A DNA stretch of 11,442 bases from DATAWZ01 sp036266975 (GTDB taxonomy: Bacteria; Actinomycetota; Thermoleophilia; Solirubrobacterales; Solirubrobacteraceae), in assembly GCA_036266975.1 (NCBI GenBank), contig DATAWZ010000100.1:1-11442 (forward strand). Reading direction: 5' to 3'. Positions 1-6,813 of the stretch are shown one piece after another (position 1 is the stretch's first letter; each line of letters starts with the position of its first letter). Both the position numbers and the translations under genes were made by a program. Below the pieces are notes generated by a model. It made no database searches. It was not told the DNA's origin and saw nothing but the letters and a program-made list of their open reading frames with translations.

Positions 1-550
1 CGAGGATCAGGCCGACCGTCTCGCGGTGGCGGGCGGGCGCCCCGCCGATCAGCTCGTCGCGCTCGCGCTCCATCTGCTCGGCGATCGCGCCCAGAATGCC
101 GTCCACGAAGGCGAACAGCGAGCGCGACCCGACGTCGAGCACGGCGACGAGGTCCTCGCCGTCGAGCCCCTCTTCGCGCGCGAGGCGCATCCAGCGCGCC
201 CAGACCACGTTCTGTCCGGTGCGGTAGGAGGTGAGCAGCCCGTCCCGGCCCATCCCGCGGCGCACGACGTCGCGGGCGAGGTCGAGCGCCTCCGGCGGCA
301 CGTCGACGCCGACGAGCCGGTCGGCGCGCTCGGCGGTCGCGGTGACCCAGCGCGTCACGTTCGCGTTGGTGCTCGCGGCGGTGAGGTGGGCGAGGACGGG
401 ATCGGCGGCGAGGTCGGGGGAGCCGCGCAGGATCGCCTGCACGACGGTCGGAAGCAGCTCGTCGAGAACCGCGCGCATCCGCTCGGCGACGGCTCGCACC
501 AGTTGCTCAACCTCGGGACTGGGAGGCTCCCAGTCGGTCGAACGCTCCAC
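1..550 (-). CDS. PucR/CdaR-like transcriptional regulator, N-terminal part (cut by window edge)
   Basis: Partial gene; about 183 residues are visible and the C-terminus lies beyond the left edge. Reading from GTG at 550, the protein begins VERSTDWEPPSPEVEQLV and continues as an all-helical, Arg/Glu-rich sequence containing LLTSYRTGQNVVWARWM near residues 110-126. That motif resembles the N-terminal sensory (RsbRD_N-like) domain of actinobacterial PucR-family regulators, whose DNA-binding helix-turn-helix sits at the C-terminus and so would be out of view. The role would be transcription control, possibly of the divergent membrane/redox operon that starts at 695; that is inferred from position only. 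The start was chosen because a good -10 hexamer lies 6 nt before the GTG and there is no Shine-Dalgarno, which suggests a leaderless mRNA. Without the C-terminus the family call is moderate; another helical regulator or a stand-alone RsbRD-like protein is possible. Confidence 0.6.
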   Translation of the reverse strand, partial: MERSTDWEPPSPEVEQLVRAVAERMRAVLDELLPTVVQAILRGSPDLAADPVLAHLTAASTNANVTRWVTATAERADRLVGVDVPPEALDLARDVVRRGMGRDGLLTSYRTGQNVVWARWMRLAREEGLDGEDLVAVLDVGSRSLFAFVDGILGAIAEQMERERDELIGGAPARHRETVGLIL

Positions 551-556
551 GGGGGA

Positions 557-586
557 TTTATAAAGGGCCCGAGGCGCGATGTGCAA
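557..586 (-). promoter_or_regulatory. Predicted leaderless promoter of the PucR-like gene
   Basis: On the minus strand TTGCAC (581-586, -35-like, 3 of 6 consensus) and TATAAA (557-562, -10) are separated by 18 bp. The -10 is followed by exactly 6 nt and then the GTG start at 550, so transcription would begin at or next to the start codon. The hexamer lies in the palindrome TTTATAAA (557-564), so a TATAAA is also present on the plus strand, but no convincing plus -35 sits upstream of it. Prediction from spacing and sequence only. Confidence 0.5.
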
Positions 587-608
587 CTGCAGCGTGGAAA
601 CTGCACAT
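579..608. promoter_or_regulatory. Spaced dyad ATGTGCA-N16-TGCACAT, possible operator
   Basis: ATGTGCA (579-585) and TGCACAT (602-608) are perfect inverted 7-mers 16 bp apart. A direct repeat AACTGCA (585-591 and 599-605) is nested in the same place. The left arm overlaps the -35 of the leftward promoter, and the whole element lies in the 144-bp gap between two divergent genes. Half-site centres are 23 bp apart, about two helical turns, which suits binding by a dimeric regulator. The PucR-like product is the obvious candidate ligand, but this is inference; chance occurrence is less likely than for shorter repeats but not excluded. Confidence 0.4.
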
Positions 609-678
609 TCGTTGCGTCTGCCCCGCCATCGCCGAGCCGCTCGGTGGGATCTTCGCCTCCTGGCAACAACGCAACCCG

Positions 679-684
679 AGGAGG
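679..684 (+). promoter_or_regulatory. Ribosome binding site of the DUF3556 gene
   Basis: AGGAGG, within GAGGAGGGG, lies 10 nt upstream of ATG 695. It fixes the start of the membrane protein well inside a longer open frame that runs from position 26 and whose first part is antisense to the PucR-like gene. Confidence 0.8.
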
Positions 685-694
685 GGTTAACAAG

Positions 695-2500
695 ATGGGT
701 CTGATGACCGGGGAGTTTCCGCCGGTGCCGGCGGCGGAGATCATGGAGATGCCGTATCAGGAGCGGCTGAAGCTGCTCGCGCGCCATTGGGTCGATCACG
801 GTTTCGGCGCGCCGAAGGTCACGACGGTGCTCTACATCGTCAAGCTGATCTTCTACGTGGTGGCCGGGGTGTGCGTCGCCACGCTCACCTCTCACCTGAA
901 CCCGCTGCACGTCACGCGCTGGTTCGACGAGCCGATCGTCTACCAGAAGGCCGTCCTGTGGACGGTGCTGCTCGAGTGCATGGGCGTCGCCGGCTCGTGG
1001 GGTCCGATGGCGGGCCACTTCAAGCCGTTCACCGCCGGCTGGCGCCACTACGGGCGACCGGGCACGATCCGCAACCCGCCGTGGCCGGGCAAGGTCCCGT
1101 TCACCGCGGGCGACGAGCGGACCGTGGTCGACGCGCTGCTGTATATCGCCGTGCTCGCGAGCCTGGTCGTCTCGCTCGCGCTGCCCGGCGTGCACCACCA
1201 CGGGATCGATCGGGTGCTCGCCCACAACAAGGGCCTGGTGCCGACGGCGTCGGTGTGCGTGACGATCGGGTTGCTGGTCCTGCTGGGGCTGCGCGACAAG
1301 ATCTTCTTCCTCGCCGCGCGCTCGGAGCAGTACCTGCCGGCGTTGATCTTCTTCGCCTTCTTCCCGTTCGTCGACATGATCGTCGCGGCCAAGCTGCTGA
1401 TCGTGATCATCTGGTTCGGCGCCGGGTTCTCCAAGGCCAATCGGCACTTCGAGCAGGTGCTCGCGCCGATGGTCAGCAACACCCCGTGGGTGCCGTCCAA
1501 GCACATCAAGCGCACGCACTACCGGGACTACGGGCGCGACGACTTTCGCTCGTCTCGTCTCACCGGGCTGATCGCGCATGGGCCGGGCCTGTTCGGCGAG
1601 ATCGTCCCGCCGCTGGTCCTGCTGTTCTCACACAACCACGTCCTCACCGCGGCCGCGGCCGGGTTCATGATCGGGTACCACCTGTTCATCACCTCGACGT
1701 TCCCGCTGGCGGTGCCGCTCGAGTGGAACGTGCTGTTCATGTACCTGACCGGCTTCTTGTTCCTCGGGTACCCGGCCGAGCAGGGCTTCGGCCTGGGTGA
1801 CATGGGGACCGGGCTGCTGATCGTGACCGTCGCCGGGCTGTTCTTCTTCCCGGTCCTCGGGAACCTGCGGCCGGACCTCGTGTCGTTCCTACCCGCGATG
1901 CGGCAGTACTCGGGGAACTGGGCCTCGGCCATGTGGGCGTTCGCCCCCGGGGCCGAAGCCAAGCTCGACGAGCACGTCATCAAGGCCTCCAAGATGCAGA
2001 AGAGCCAGCTCGCGGACGCGTTCGGCGAGCGGGAGGCGGAGATGCTGCTGTACAAGCTGCTCGCGTGGCGGTCACTGCACAGCCAGGGACGCGGCATGAA
2101 CTCGGTGATGATCAACCACCTCGGCAAGGACATCGACACCTACGACCTGCGCGAGGCCGAGTTCTCGTGCAACGCCCTCGTCGGCTTCAACTTCGGCGAC
2201 GGCCACCTCCACAACCAGCACCTGATCGAGGCGCTGCAGACGCGGTGCAACTTCGCTCCCGGTGAATTCAGCGTGGTGTGGGTCGAGTCCGAGCCGGTGT
2301 TCGGCGGACGCCAGCAGTACTGGGTGATGGACGCGGCGGTCGGCATCGTCGAGCGCGGCAGCTGGTCGGTCAAGGAGGCCGTCGAGACGGTCCCCTGGCT
2401 TCCGGACGGCCCGATCGCGACGCAGGTCGACTGGCGGCTCGAGGGCTACCAGCGCGTCAGCCACGCCCGCGGCGCGGCGCAGGAGTTGGTGCAGGCATGA
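695..2500 (+). CDS. DUF3556-family multi-pass membrane protein
   Basis: A 601-residue integral membrane protein. Its order of motifs matches the DUF3556 transmembrane family I know from mycobacteria and relatives (about 580-590 residues): ARHWVDHGFGAP near residue 28, a YIVKLIFYV helix, GSWGPM, a GTIRNPPWPGKVPF loop, and a long helical core. Hydrophobic stretches lie near residues 42-65, 85-105, 148-168, 186-203, 214-245 (possibly two helices), 303-313, 319-345, 344-360 and 372-390. A hydrophilic C-terminal domain from about 400 to 601 follows, probably cytosolic. The biochemical function of the family is unknown to me and I assign none. ATG 695 has a strong Shine-Dalgarno. The stop overlaps the start of the next gene (ATGA), so the two proteins are likely made together and may act together at the membrane. 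No clear plus-strand promoter was found; the leader could be 100 nt or more. Confidence 0.85.
   Translation: MGLMTGEFPPVPAAEIMEMPYQERLKLLARHWVDHGFGAPKVTTVLYIVKLIFYVVAGVCVATLTSHLNPLHVTRWFDEPIVYQKAVLWTVLLECMGVAGSWGPMAGHFKPFTAGWRHYGRPGTIRNPPWPGKVPFTAGDERTVVDALLYIAVLASLVVSLALPGVHHHGIDRVLAHNKGLVPTASVCVTIGLLVLLGLRDKIFFLAARSEQYLPALIFFAFFPFVDMIVAAKLLIVIIWFGAGFSKANRHFEQVLAPMVSNTPWVPSKHIKRTHYRDYGRDDFRSSRLTGLIAHGPGLFGEIVPPLVLLFSHNHVLTAAAAGFMIGYHLFITSTFPLAVPLEWNVLFMYLTGFLFLGYPAEQGFGLGDMGTGLLIVTVAGLFFFPVLGNLRPDLVSFLPAMRQYSGNWASAMWAFAPGAEAKLDEHVIKASKMQKSQLADAFGEREAEMLLYKLLAWRSLHSQGRGMNSVMINHLGKDIDTYDLREAEFSCNALVGFNFGDGHLHNQHLIEALQTRCNFAPGEFSVVWVESEPVFGGRQQYWVMDAAVGIVERGSWSVKEAVETVPWLPDGPIATQVDWRLEGYQRVSHARGAAQELVQA
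2481..2485 (+). promoter_or_regulatory. Ribosome binding site for the fusion gene, inside the DUF3556 gene
   Basis: AGGAG lies 11 nt before ATG 2497, within the last codons of the upstream gene. With the ATGA overlap it supports ATG 2497 rather than the earlier in-frame starts inside the DUF3556 gene, and points to translational coupling. Confidence 0.55.
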
Positions 2501-5433
2501 CCGATCGGAAGGGAGAGGGGCCCGGCTCGCCGGCCGATGGCCGGACAGCCTGCCTGCCCCCCGTCATGGGGGGTGCCCCGAATGGGGTGCGCCACCCTCT
2601 CAGGGCGGTGGTCGTCGGCAGCGGGCCCAACGGGCTGGCTGCCGCGCTCACCCTCGCCGCCGAGGGCATCGACGTCACGGTGCTGGAGGCCGCCGACCGG
2701 CTCGGCGGCGGCCTTCGCAGCAGCGAGCTGACGCTTCCGGGGCTGATCCACGACGAGTGCTCGGCCGCTCACCCGCTCGCCGTCGACACGCCGTTCTCGC
2801 GGCGCTTTGACCTCGAGGCCCACGGGCTGACGTGGCGCTGGGCGGAGGTCGAGTACGCCCACCCGCTGGATGGCGGCTCCGGCGGCGCGGCCTGGCGGTC
2901 GGTGTCGCGCACGGCCGAGGGGCTCGGGCGCGACGGGCGCCGCTGGCGGTCGATGTTCGGGCCGCTGAGCGAGCGCTTCGGAGACATCACCGGCGACTTC
3001 ATGCGCCCGATGCTCCACCGGCCCGAGCGTCCGCTCGAGCTGACGCGGTTCGGCGCCTACGCGGCGATGCCGGCCGACCTGCTCGCCCGGCGCTGGAGGA
3101 CGGCCGAGGCGCAGGCGTTGTTCGCCGGCGTCGCGGCGCATTCCTTCCGCCCGTTCTCGGAGCCGATGTCCTCGGCGATCGGCGTGACGCTCGGGACCGC
3201 CGCGCACCGCTACGGCTGGCCGGTGGCGGAAGGGGGCTCGCAGGCGATCTGCCGGGCGCTGGTCTCGATGCTGGGAGAGCTCGGCGCCGATCTGCAGACC
3301 GGCGTGCGCGTCGCCTCGCTCGCCGAGCTGGGCTCGCCGGACATCGTGATGCTCGACCTCGCGCCCGCCGCGGCGGCGCGGATCGCCGCCGACCGCATGC
3401 CCCGCCGGGTGGCGCGCGCGCTCACCCGCTACCGGCACGGCCCCGGCGCGTTCAAGGTCGACTTCGCCGTCGCCGAGGGGATCCCCTGGGCCCACGCCGA
3501 GTCACGGCGGGCGGGCACCGTGCATGTCGGCGGGAGCCGCGAGCGGATCGCCGCAGCCGAGCGGATGACCTGTGCGGGGCGGATGCCCGAGCAGCCGTTC
3601 GTGCTCGTCTGCCAGCAGTCGCTCGCCGACCCCACACGGGCCCAGGGCGACGCACACCCGGTCTACGCGTACGCACACGTCCCCGCCGGCTACACCGGCG
3701 ACGCGACCGAGGCGATCATCGGCCAGATCGAGCGCTTCGCGCCCGGCTTCCGCGAGCGGATCCTCGCCCAGCACGTACGCAGTGCTCCCGAGATGGAGGC
3801 GTACAACCCCAACTACGTCGGCGGCGACATCGTCACCGGTAGCAACGACCCGCGCCAGCTCGTCTTCCGTCCGCGAGCCGCGCTCGACCCGTACACCACC
3901 GGCATCCCCGGGGTCTACCTGTGCTCGGCGGCGACGCCGCCCGGGGCGGGCGCGCACGGAATGTGCGGGTACAACGCCGCGCAGTCGGCGCTGCGCCGGC
4001 TCGACCGCGAGCCGACGCTCCCCGGGCGCCGCGCGGCCCGCGTGGTGGCCACGCGCCCGCTGGCGCCGATCCGGCGCACCGGGCGCGGCGGCGGGCACCG
4101 CGTGGTGATCATCGGCGGAGGCTTCGGCGGGCTGGCCGCGGCCAAGGGCCTCGCCGGCGCCGCGGCGCAGGTCACGCTCGTCGACCGGCGCAACTTCCAC
4201 CTCTTCCAGCCGCTGCTCTACCAGGTCGCCACCGGCTCGCTCTCGCCGGGCGAGATCGCCTCGCCGCTGCGCAGCATCCTCAAGCGCCAGGCCAATGCGA
4301 AGATCGTGATGGCCGAGGTGACCGGGATCGACCTGGAGAACCGGCGGGTGCTGCTCGGCCATCAGGCGCACAAGGCCGAGTCCGGCGAGCTCGGCTACGA
4401 CACGTTGGTCGTCGCCGCCGGCGCGCGGCACTCGTTCTTCGGCCGCGACGAGTGGGAGCAGTACGCCCCCGGGATGAAGACCGTCGAGCACGCGCTGCGC
4501 ATCCGCCGGCGCATGCTGATGGCCTTCGAGGCGGCCGAGCTCGAGGCCGACCCGGCGCAACGGCGCGCGTGGCTGAACTTCGTCGTCATCGGTGCCGGCC
4601 CGACCGGGGTCGAGCTCGCCGGGCAGATCGCGGAGATCGCCAACTACACCCTCAAGCGCGACTTCCGCGATATCGACCCCCGTGAGGCGGAGGTGATGCT
4701 GATCGAGGCCAACGAGCGCGTCCTGCCCGCCTACGTGCCCCGGTTGTCCGCGCGCGCCGCGCGCTCGCTCGCGGGCCTCGGCGTCGCAGTGATGCCCGGC
4801 AAGCGGGTGATCGACATGGACTGGGAGTCGGTCACGGTCCTCGCCGACGGCGGCGAGCCCGAGCAGATCCCGGCGCGCACGAAGATCTGGGCCGCCGGCG
4901 TTCAGGCCTCGCCGCTGAGCGAGGCGCTCGCGCAGGCCACCGGCGCCGACCTCGATCGCTCCGGCCGGGTCACGGTCGCACCGGACCTGACCCTGCCCGG
5001 TCACCCCGAGGTGTTCGTGATCGGCGACATGAACCGCGTCTCCGACGGCGCCGGCGGCGTGCAGCCGTGGCCGGGCGTCGCCCAGCCCGCGATGCAGGAG
5101 GGCCGCTACGCGGCGGCGGCGATCCAGGGGCGGCTGGACGGACATCCGCCGCGCGCGCCGTTCACCTATCGCGACAAGGGCAGCCTGGCCACGATCGGCC
5201 GGCTGGAGGCGGTCGCCGACGTCGGCGGCCACCAGTTCGGCGGGGCGCCGGCCTGGCTGACCTGGATCTTCGTCCACATCCTGTTCCTGGCCGGCCTGCA
5301 GAACCGCACGGTGGTGCTGCTGCGCTGGGTGCTGAGCTTCCTCAGCCGCGGCCGCGCGCAGCGGCTGATGACCGGCGAGTCGGTGGCCGCCGACTACGAG
5401 CGCACGAGCCGCGCGCTGCTCAGCGAAACGTAG
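2497..5433 (+). CDS. Fusion: phytoene-desaturase/PYROXD2-like FAD oxidoreductase + type II NADH dehydrogenase
   Basis: A 978-residue two-domain flavoprotein. The N-terminal half (about 35-520) opens with a Rossmann FAD motif VVVGSGPNGLAAA (38-50) and an acidic strand end (E64). It ends with the C-terminal FAD signature TPPGAGAHGMCGYNAA, typical of the COG1233 desaturase-like family. After a short Arg/Pro-rich linker, a second complete enzyme follows: FAD motif VVIIGGGFGG from residue 536, NADH motif FVVIGAGPTGVE from 695, VFVIGDM (839-845), a WPGVAQPAMQEG stretch from 858 and a hydrophobic C-terminal segment (about 905-945). This is the layout of NDH-2, which oxidises NADH and reduces membrane quinone without pumping protons. 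The start ATG overlaps the upstream TGA and has AGGAG 11 nt before it. The first 35 residues are low-complexity and may not be folded. No stop, and no internal start with a Shine-Dalgarno, separates the halves. Substrate of the first half is unknown; carotenoid, lipid or isoprenoid oxidation fits the family. Confidence 0.85.
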   Translation: MTDRKGEGPGSPADGRTACLPPVMGGAPNGVRHPLRAVVVGSGPNGLAAALTLAAEGIDVTVLEAADRLGGGLRSSELTLPGLIHDECSAAHPLAVDTPFSRRFDLEAHGLTWRWAEVEYAHPLDGGSGGAAWRSVSRTAEGLGRDGRRWRSMFGPLSERFGDITGDFMRPMLHRPERPLELTRFGAYAAMPADLLARRWRTAEAQALFAGVAAHSFRPFSEPMSSAIGVTLGTAAHRYGWPVAEGGSQAICRALVSMLGELGADLQTGVRVASLAELGSPDIVMLDLAPAAAARIAADRMPRRVARALTRYRHGPGAFKVDFAVAEGIPWAHAESRRAGTVHVGGSRERIAAAERMTCAGRMPEQPFVLVCQQSLADPTRAQGDAHPVYAYAHVPAGYTGDATEAIIGQIERFAPGFRERILAQHVRSAPEMEAYNPNYVGGDIVTGSNDPRQLVFRPRAALDPYTTGIPGVYLCSAATPPGAGAHGMCGYNAAQSALRRLDREPTLPGRRAARVVATRPLAPIRRTGRGGGHRVVIIGGGFGGLAAAKGLAGAAAQVTLVDRRNFHLFQPLLYQVATGSLSPGEIASPLRSILKRQANAKIVMAEVTGIDLENRRVLLGHQAHKAESGELGYDTLVVAAGARHSFFGRDEWEQYAPGMKTVEHALRIRRRMLMAFEAAELEADPAQRRAWLNFVVIGAGPTGVELAGQIAEIANYTLKRDFRDIDPREAEVMLIEANERVLPAYVPRLSARAARSLAGLGVAVMPGKRVIDMDWESVTVLADGGEPEQIPARTKIWAAGVQASPLSEALAQATGADLDRSGRVTVAPDLTLPGHPEVFVIGDMNRVSDGAGGVQPWPGVAQPAMQEGRYAAAAIQGRLDGHPPRAPFTYRDKGSLATIGRLEAVADVGGHQFGGAPAWLTWIFVHILFLAGLQNRTVVLLRWVLSFLSRGRAQRLMTGESVAADYERTSRALLSET

Positions 5434-6226
5434 CGTTCAGCGCCGCCTCGAAGGAGACGAACGCTCGCGCCACCAGGTCCGGAGCGCGCGAGAGCGCCGT
5501 GTGCCCCTGCCCGGGCAGCCGGTGCACCTCGGCCTCGGGCAGGACCTCGGCCAGCCGCCGCGCGGTCCGCACGTAGCCATCGAGGCTCTCGCTGCCGAGC
5601 AGCAGGCGGATCGGCATCAGCACCGCACGCAGCGGCTCCAGCTCGAGCGGCTCGCGGGCCCAGGCACGGCTCTCTCGCGTGAGGGTGCCGATCGCATCGA
5701 GCGCCATCGCCCACTCCTGCGTGCCGGCCAGGCGGCCGATCGCCGCCCGGGGAACCTGCGCGAAGGTGCCGAAGAACTCCTCGAGCACCGCGTCCGGCGC
5801 GCCGTCGGCCTCGAGCCTCTCGAGCACGTCCAGCTCGGCCGCGCCGAAGTGCACGCGCTCGGTGTCCAGCGGCTCGTAGAGCACCGCGCCGGCGGCGCGG
5901 GCCCCGGACGCCAAGCCGGCCAGCGCGCACCGCGCGCCCCACGAATGCGCGAGCACGCCCGCGTCCGGACCGGCGTGGGCGAGCACCGCGGCGACGTCCT
6001 CGCCCTCGCGGTAGACCGAGTGGGGCTCGGGGCCGCGCTCGCTGGCGCCGTGCCCGCGCCGGTCCATGAGCCACAGCTCGAAGCGGTCGTGCAGGCGCTC
6101 GATGACCGCGTCCCAGGCGTGGTGGTCGCTGGCGCTGCCGTGCACGAGCACCACCGTCCGCCCCGCGCCGCGGCGGTGGACGGCGATGGCGGTCCCGTCC
6201 GGCGAGCGCACGAATTCGGGGGTCAC
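5420..6226 (-). CDS. Alpha/beta hydrolase
   Basis: A 268-residue protein if started at GTG 6226; ATG 6256 would add ten residues. The fold's landmarks are present in order: substrate-entry strand RTVVLVHGSAS (23-33, HG oxyanion turn), MDRRGHGAS, the nucleophile elbow VLAHSWGAR with S95, a likely acid in GSESLDG (D216) and the catalytic His in LPGQGHTAL (H242). The elbow reads A-H-S-W-G, with Ala where Gly is usual, which is tolerated in some family members. Reaction class is ester, lactone or C-C hydrolysis; the substrate cannot be read from sequence, and there is no signal peptide, so it is probably cytosolic. The GTG start is preferred because TAGCCT sits 7 nt upstream, as in a leaderless transcript. 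The longer start has only a GGGGAG three nt before it and would leave 11 bp between divergent starts. Its 3' end overlaps the fusion gene by 14 bp. Confidence 0.85.
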   Translation of the reverse strand: MTPEFVRSPDGTAIAVHRRGAGRTVVLVHGSASDHHAWDAVIERLHDRFELWLMDRRGHGASERGPEPHSVYREGEDVAAVLAHAGPDAGVLAHSWGARCALAGLASGARAAGAVLYEPLDTERVHFGAAELDVLERLEADGAPDAVLEEFFGTFAQVPRAAIGRLAGTQEWAMALDAIGTLTRESRAWAREPLELEPLRAVLMPIRLLLGSESLDGYVRTARRLAEVLPEAEVHRLPGQGHTALSRAPDLVARAFVSFEAALNATFR

Positions 6227-6268
6227 CGACGCCAGGCTAGCCCGCGCCACGCGCATATGCTCCCCGCA
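6226..6268. promoter_or_regulatory. Overlapping divergent leaderless promoters (hydrolase and cupin operon)
   Basis: For the plus strand, TATGCT (6256-6261, matching TAnnnT) lies exactly 6 nt before ATG 6268. For the minus strand, TAGCCT (plus coordinates 6234-6239) lies 7 nt before GTG 6226. Neither gene has a well-placed Shine-Dalgarno for these starts, and 41 bp between starts leave no space for ordinary leaders. Both -35 regions are poor, so the call rests on -10 placement. RNA polymerase could occupy only one direction at a time, which would make the two units mutually exclusive or competitive. Confidence 0.4.
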
Positions 6269-6813
6269 TGCAAATCAAGCGCGTGGTCACCGCGGTCGAC
6301 GAGCAGGGCCGCTCGGTCGTCCAGGAGGAGGGCGAGCTGGAGCTCGTCGAGCCCGAGCTGTTCGCCGGGTACGGGATGTGGCTGGTGTGGGGCACCGAGG
6401 GCGCGCTCCAGATGCCCGCGCCGATCGGCACCGAGCCGGCGCTGCGGCCGTTCTTCCCCGGGCCCGGCGGCACGCGCTTCGGCGTGTTCTCGCTGCCGCC
6501 CGAGCCGCGCGACGCTCCGCCGGCCGGTCCGCCCGACGAGGAGAGCCTCCAGCGCACGGTCGCCGAGGCCGAGGAGCTGCTGCCGGGCATGCTCTCGGTG
6601 TTCGAGCCCGACCACCCCGGGATGCACACGACGCCGACGATCGACTACGACATCGTCATCAAGGGGACACTGACGCTCGAGCTCGACGACGGGGTCGAGG
6701 TCGAGTTGCCGCCGGGGACCGCGATCGTGCAGAACGGCACCCGCCATGCGTGGCACAACTACGGCGCCGAGACGGCGATCATGGCCTACGTGATCGTCGA
6801 CGCTCGCGCCTGA
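6268..6813 (+). CDS. Cupin-domain protein
   Basis: A 181-residue protein with a C-terminal single cupin barrel. Motif 1 is GMHTTPTIDYDIVIKG (H120, D126) followed by LTLELDDGVEVELPPGTAIV; motif 2 is NGTRHAWHN (H160, with W162 and H163). These follow the pattern of small cupin-2 proteins from actinobacteria and proteobacteria. The first motif is less rich in metal ligands than in dioxygenases, so metal binding is possible but not certain. The N-terminal ~105 residues lack any motif I recognise; they contain a Pro/Gly-rich stretch about 65-90. Function is not assignable; binding or isomerising a small carboxylic or aromatic compound is a guess from the neighbour, an acyl-CoA ligase joined by TGATG. 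Start ATG 6268 fits a leaderless transcript. Confidence 0.8.
   Translation: MQIKRVVTAVDEQGRSVVQEEGELELVEPELFAGYGMWLVWGTEGALQMPAPIGTEPALRPFFPGPGGTRFGVFSLPPEPRDAPPAGPPDEESLQRTVAEAEELLPGMLSVFEPDHPGMHTTPTIDYDIVIKGTLTLELDDGVEVELPPGTAIVQNGTRHAWHNYGAETAIMAYVIVDARA

Noticed and set aside
559..564. TATAAA on the plus strand as promoter of the DUF3556 operon
   Set aside because: It arises from the TTTATAAA palindrome and no -35-like sequence lies 16-19 bp upstream on the plus strand; kept only as a possibility.
26..694. Upstream in-frame extension of the DUF3556 reading frame
   Set aside because: This part is antisense to the PucR-like gene, its translation resembles no protein, and a strong ribosome binding site precedes ATG 695.
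2278..2496. Earlier in-frame start for the fusion gene inside the DUF3556 gene
   Set aside because: It would overlap 73 codons of a real gene and yields an Arg/Gly-rich leader; ATG 2497 has coupling overlap and AGGAG.
3502..5277. Long 591-codon open frame on the minus strand
   Set aside because: It is the mirror of the fusion gene; low-complexity Arg/Asp/Gly-rich translation and clear enzyme motifs on the plus strand show it is a GC-driven shadow.
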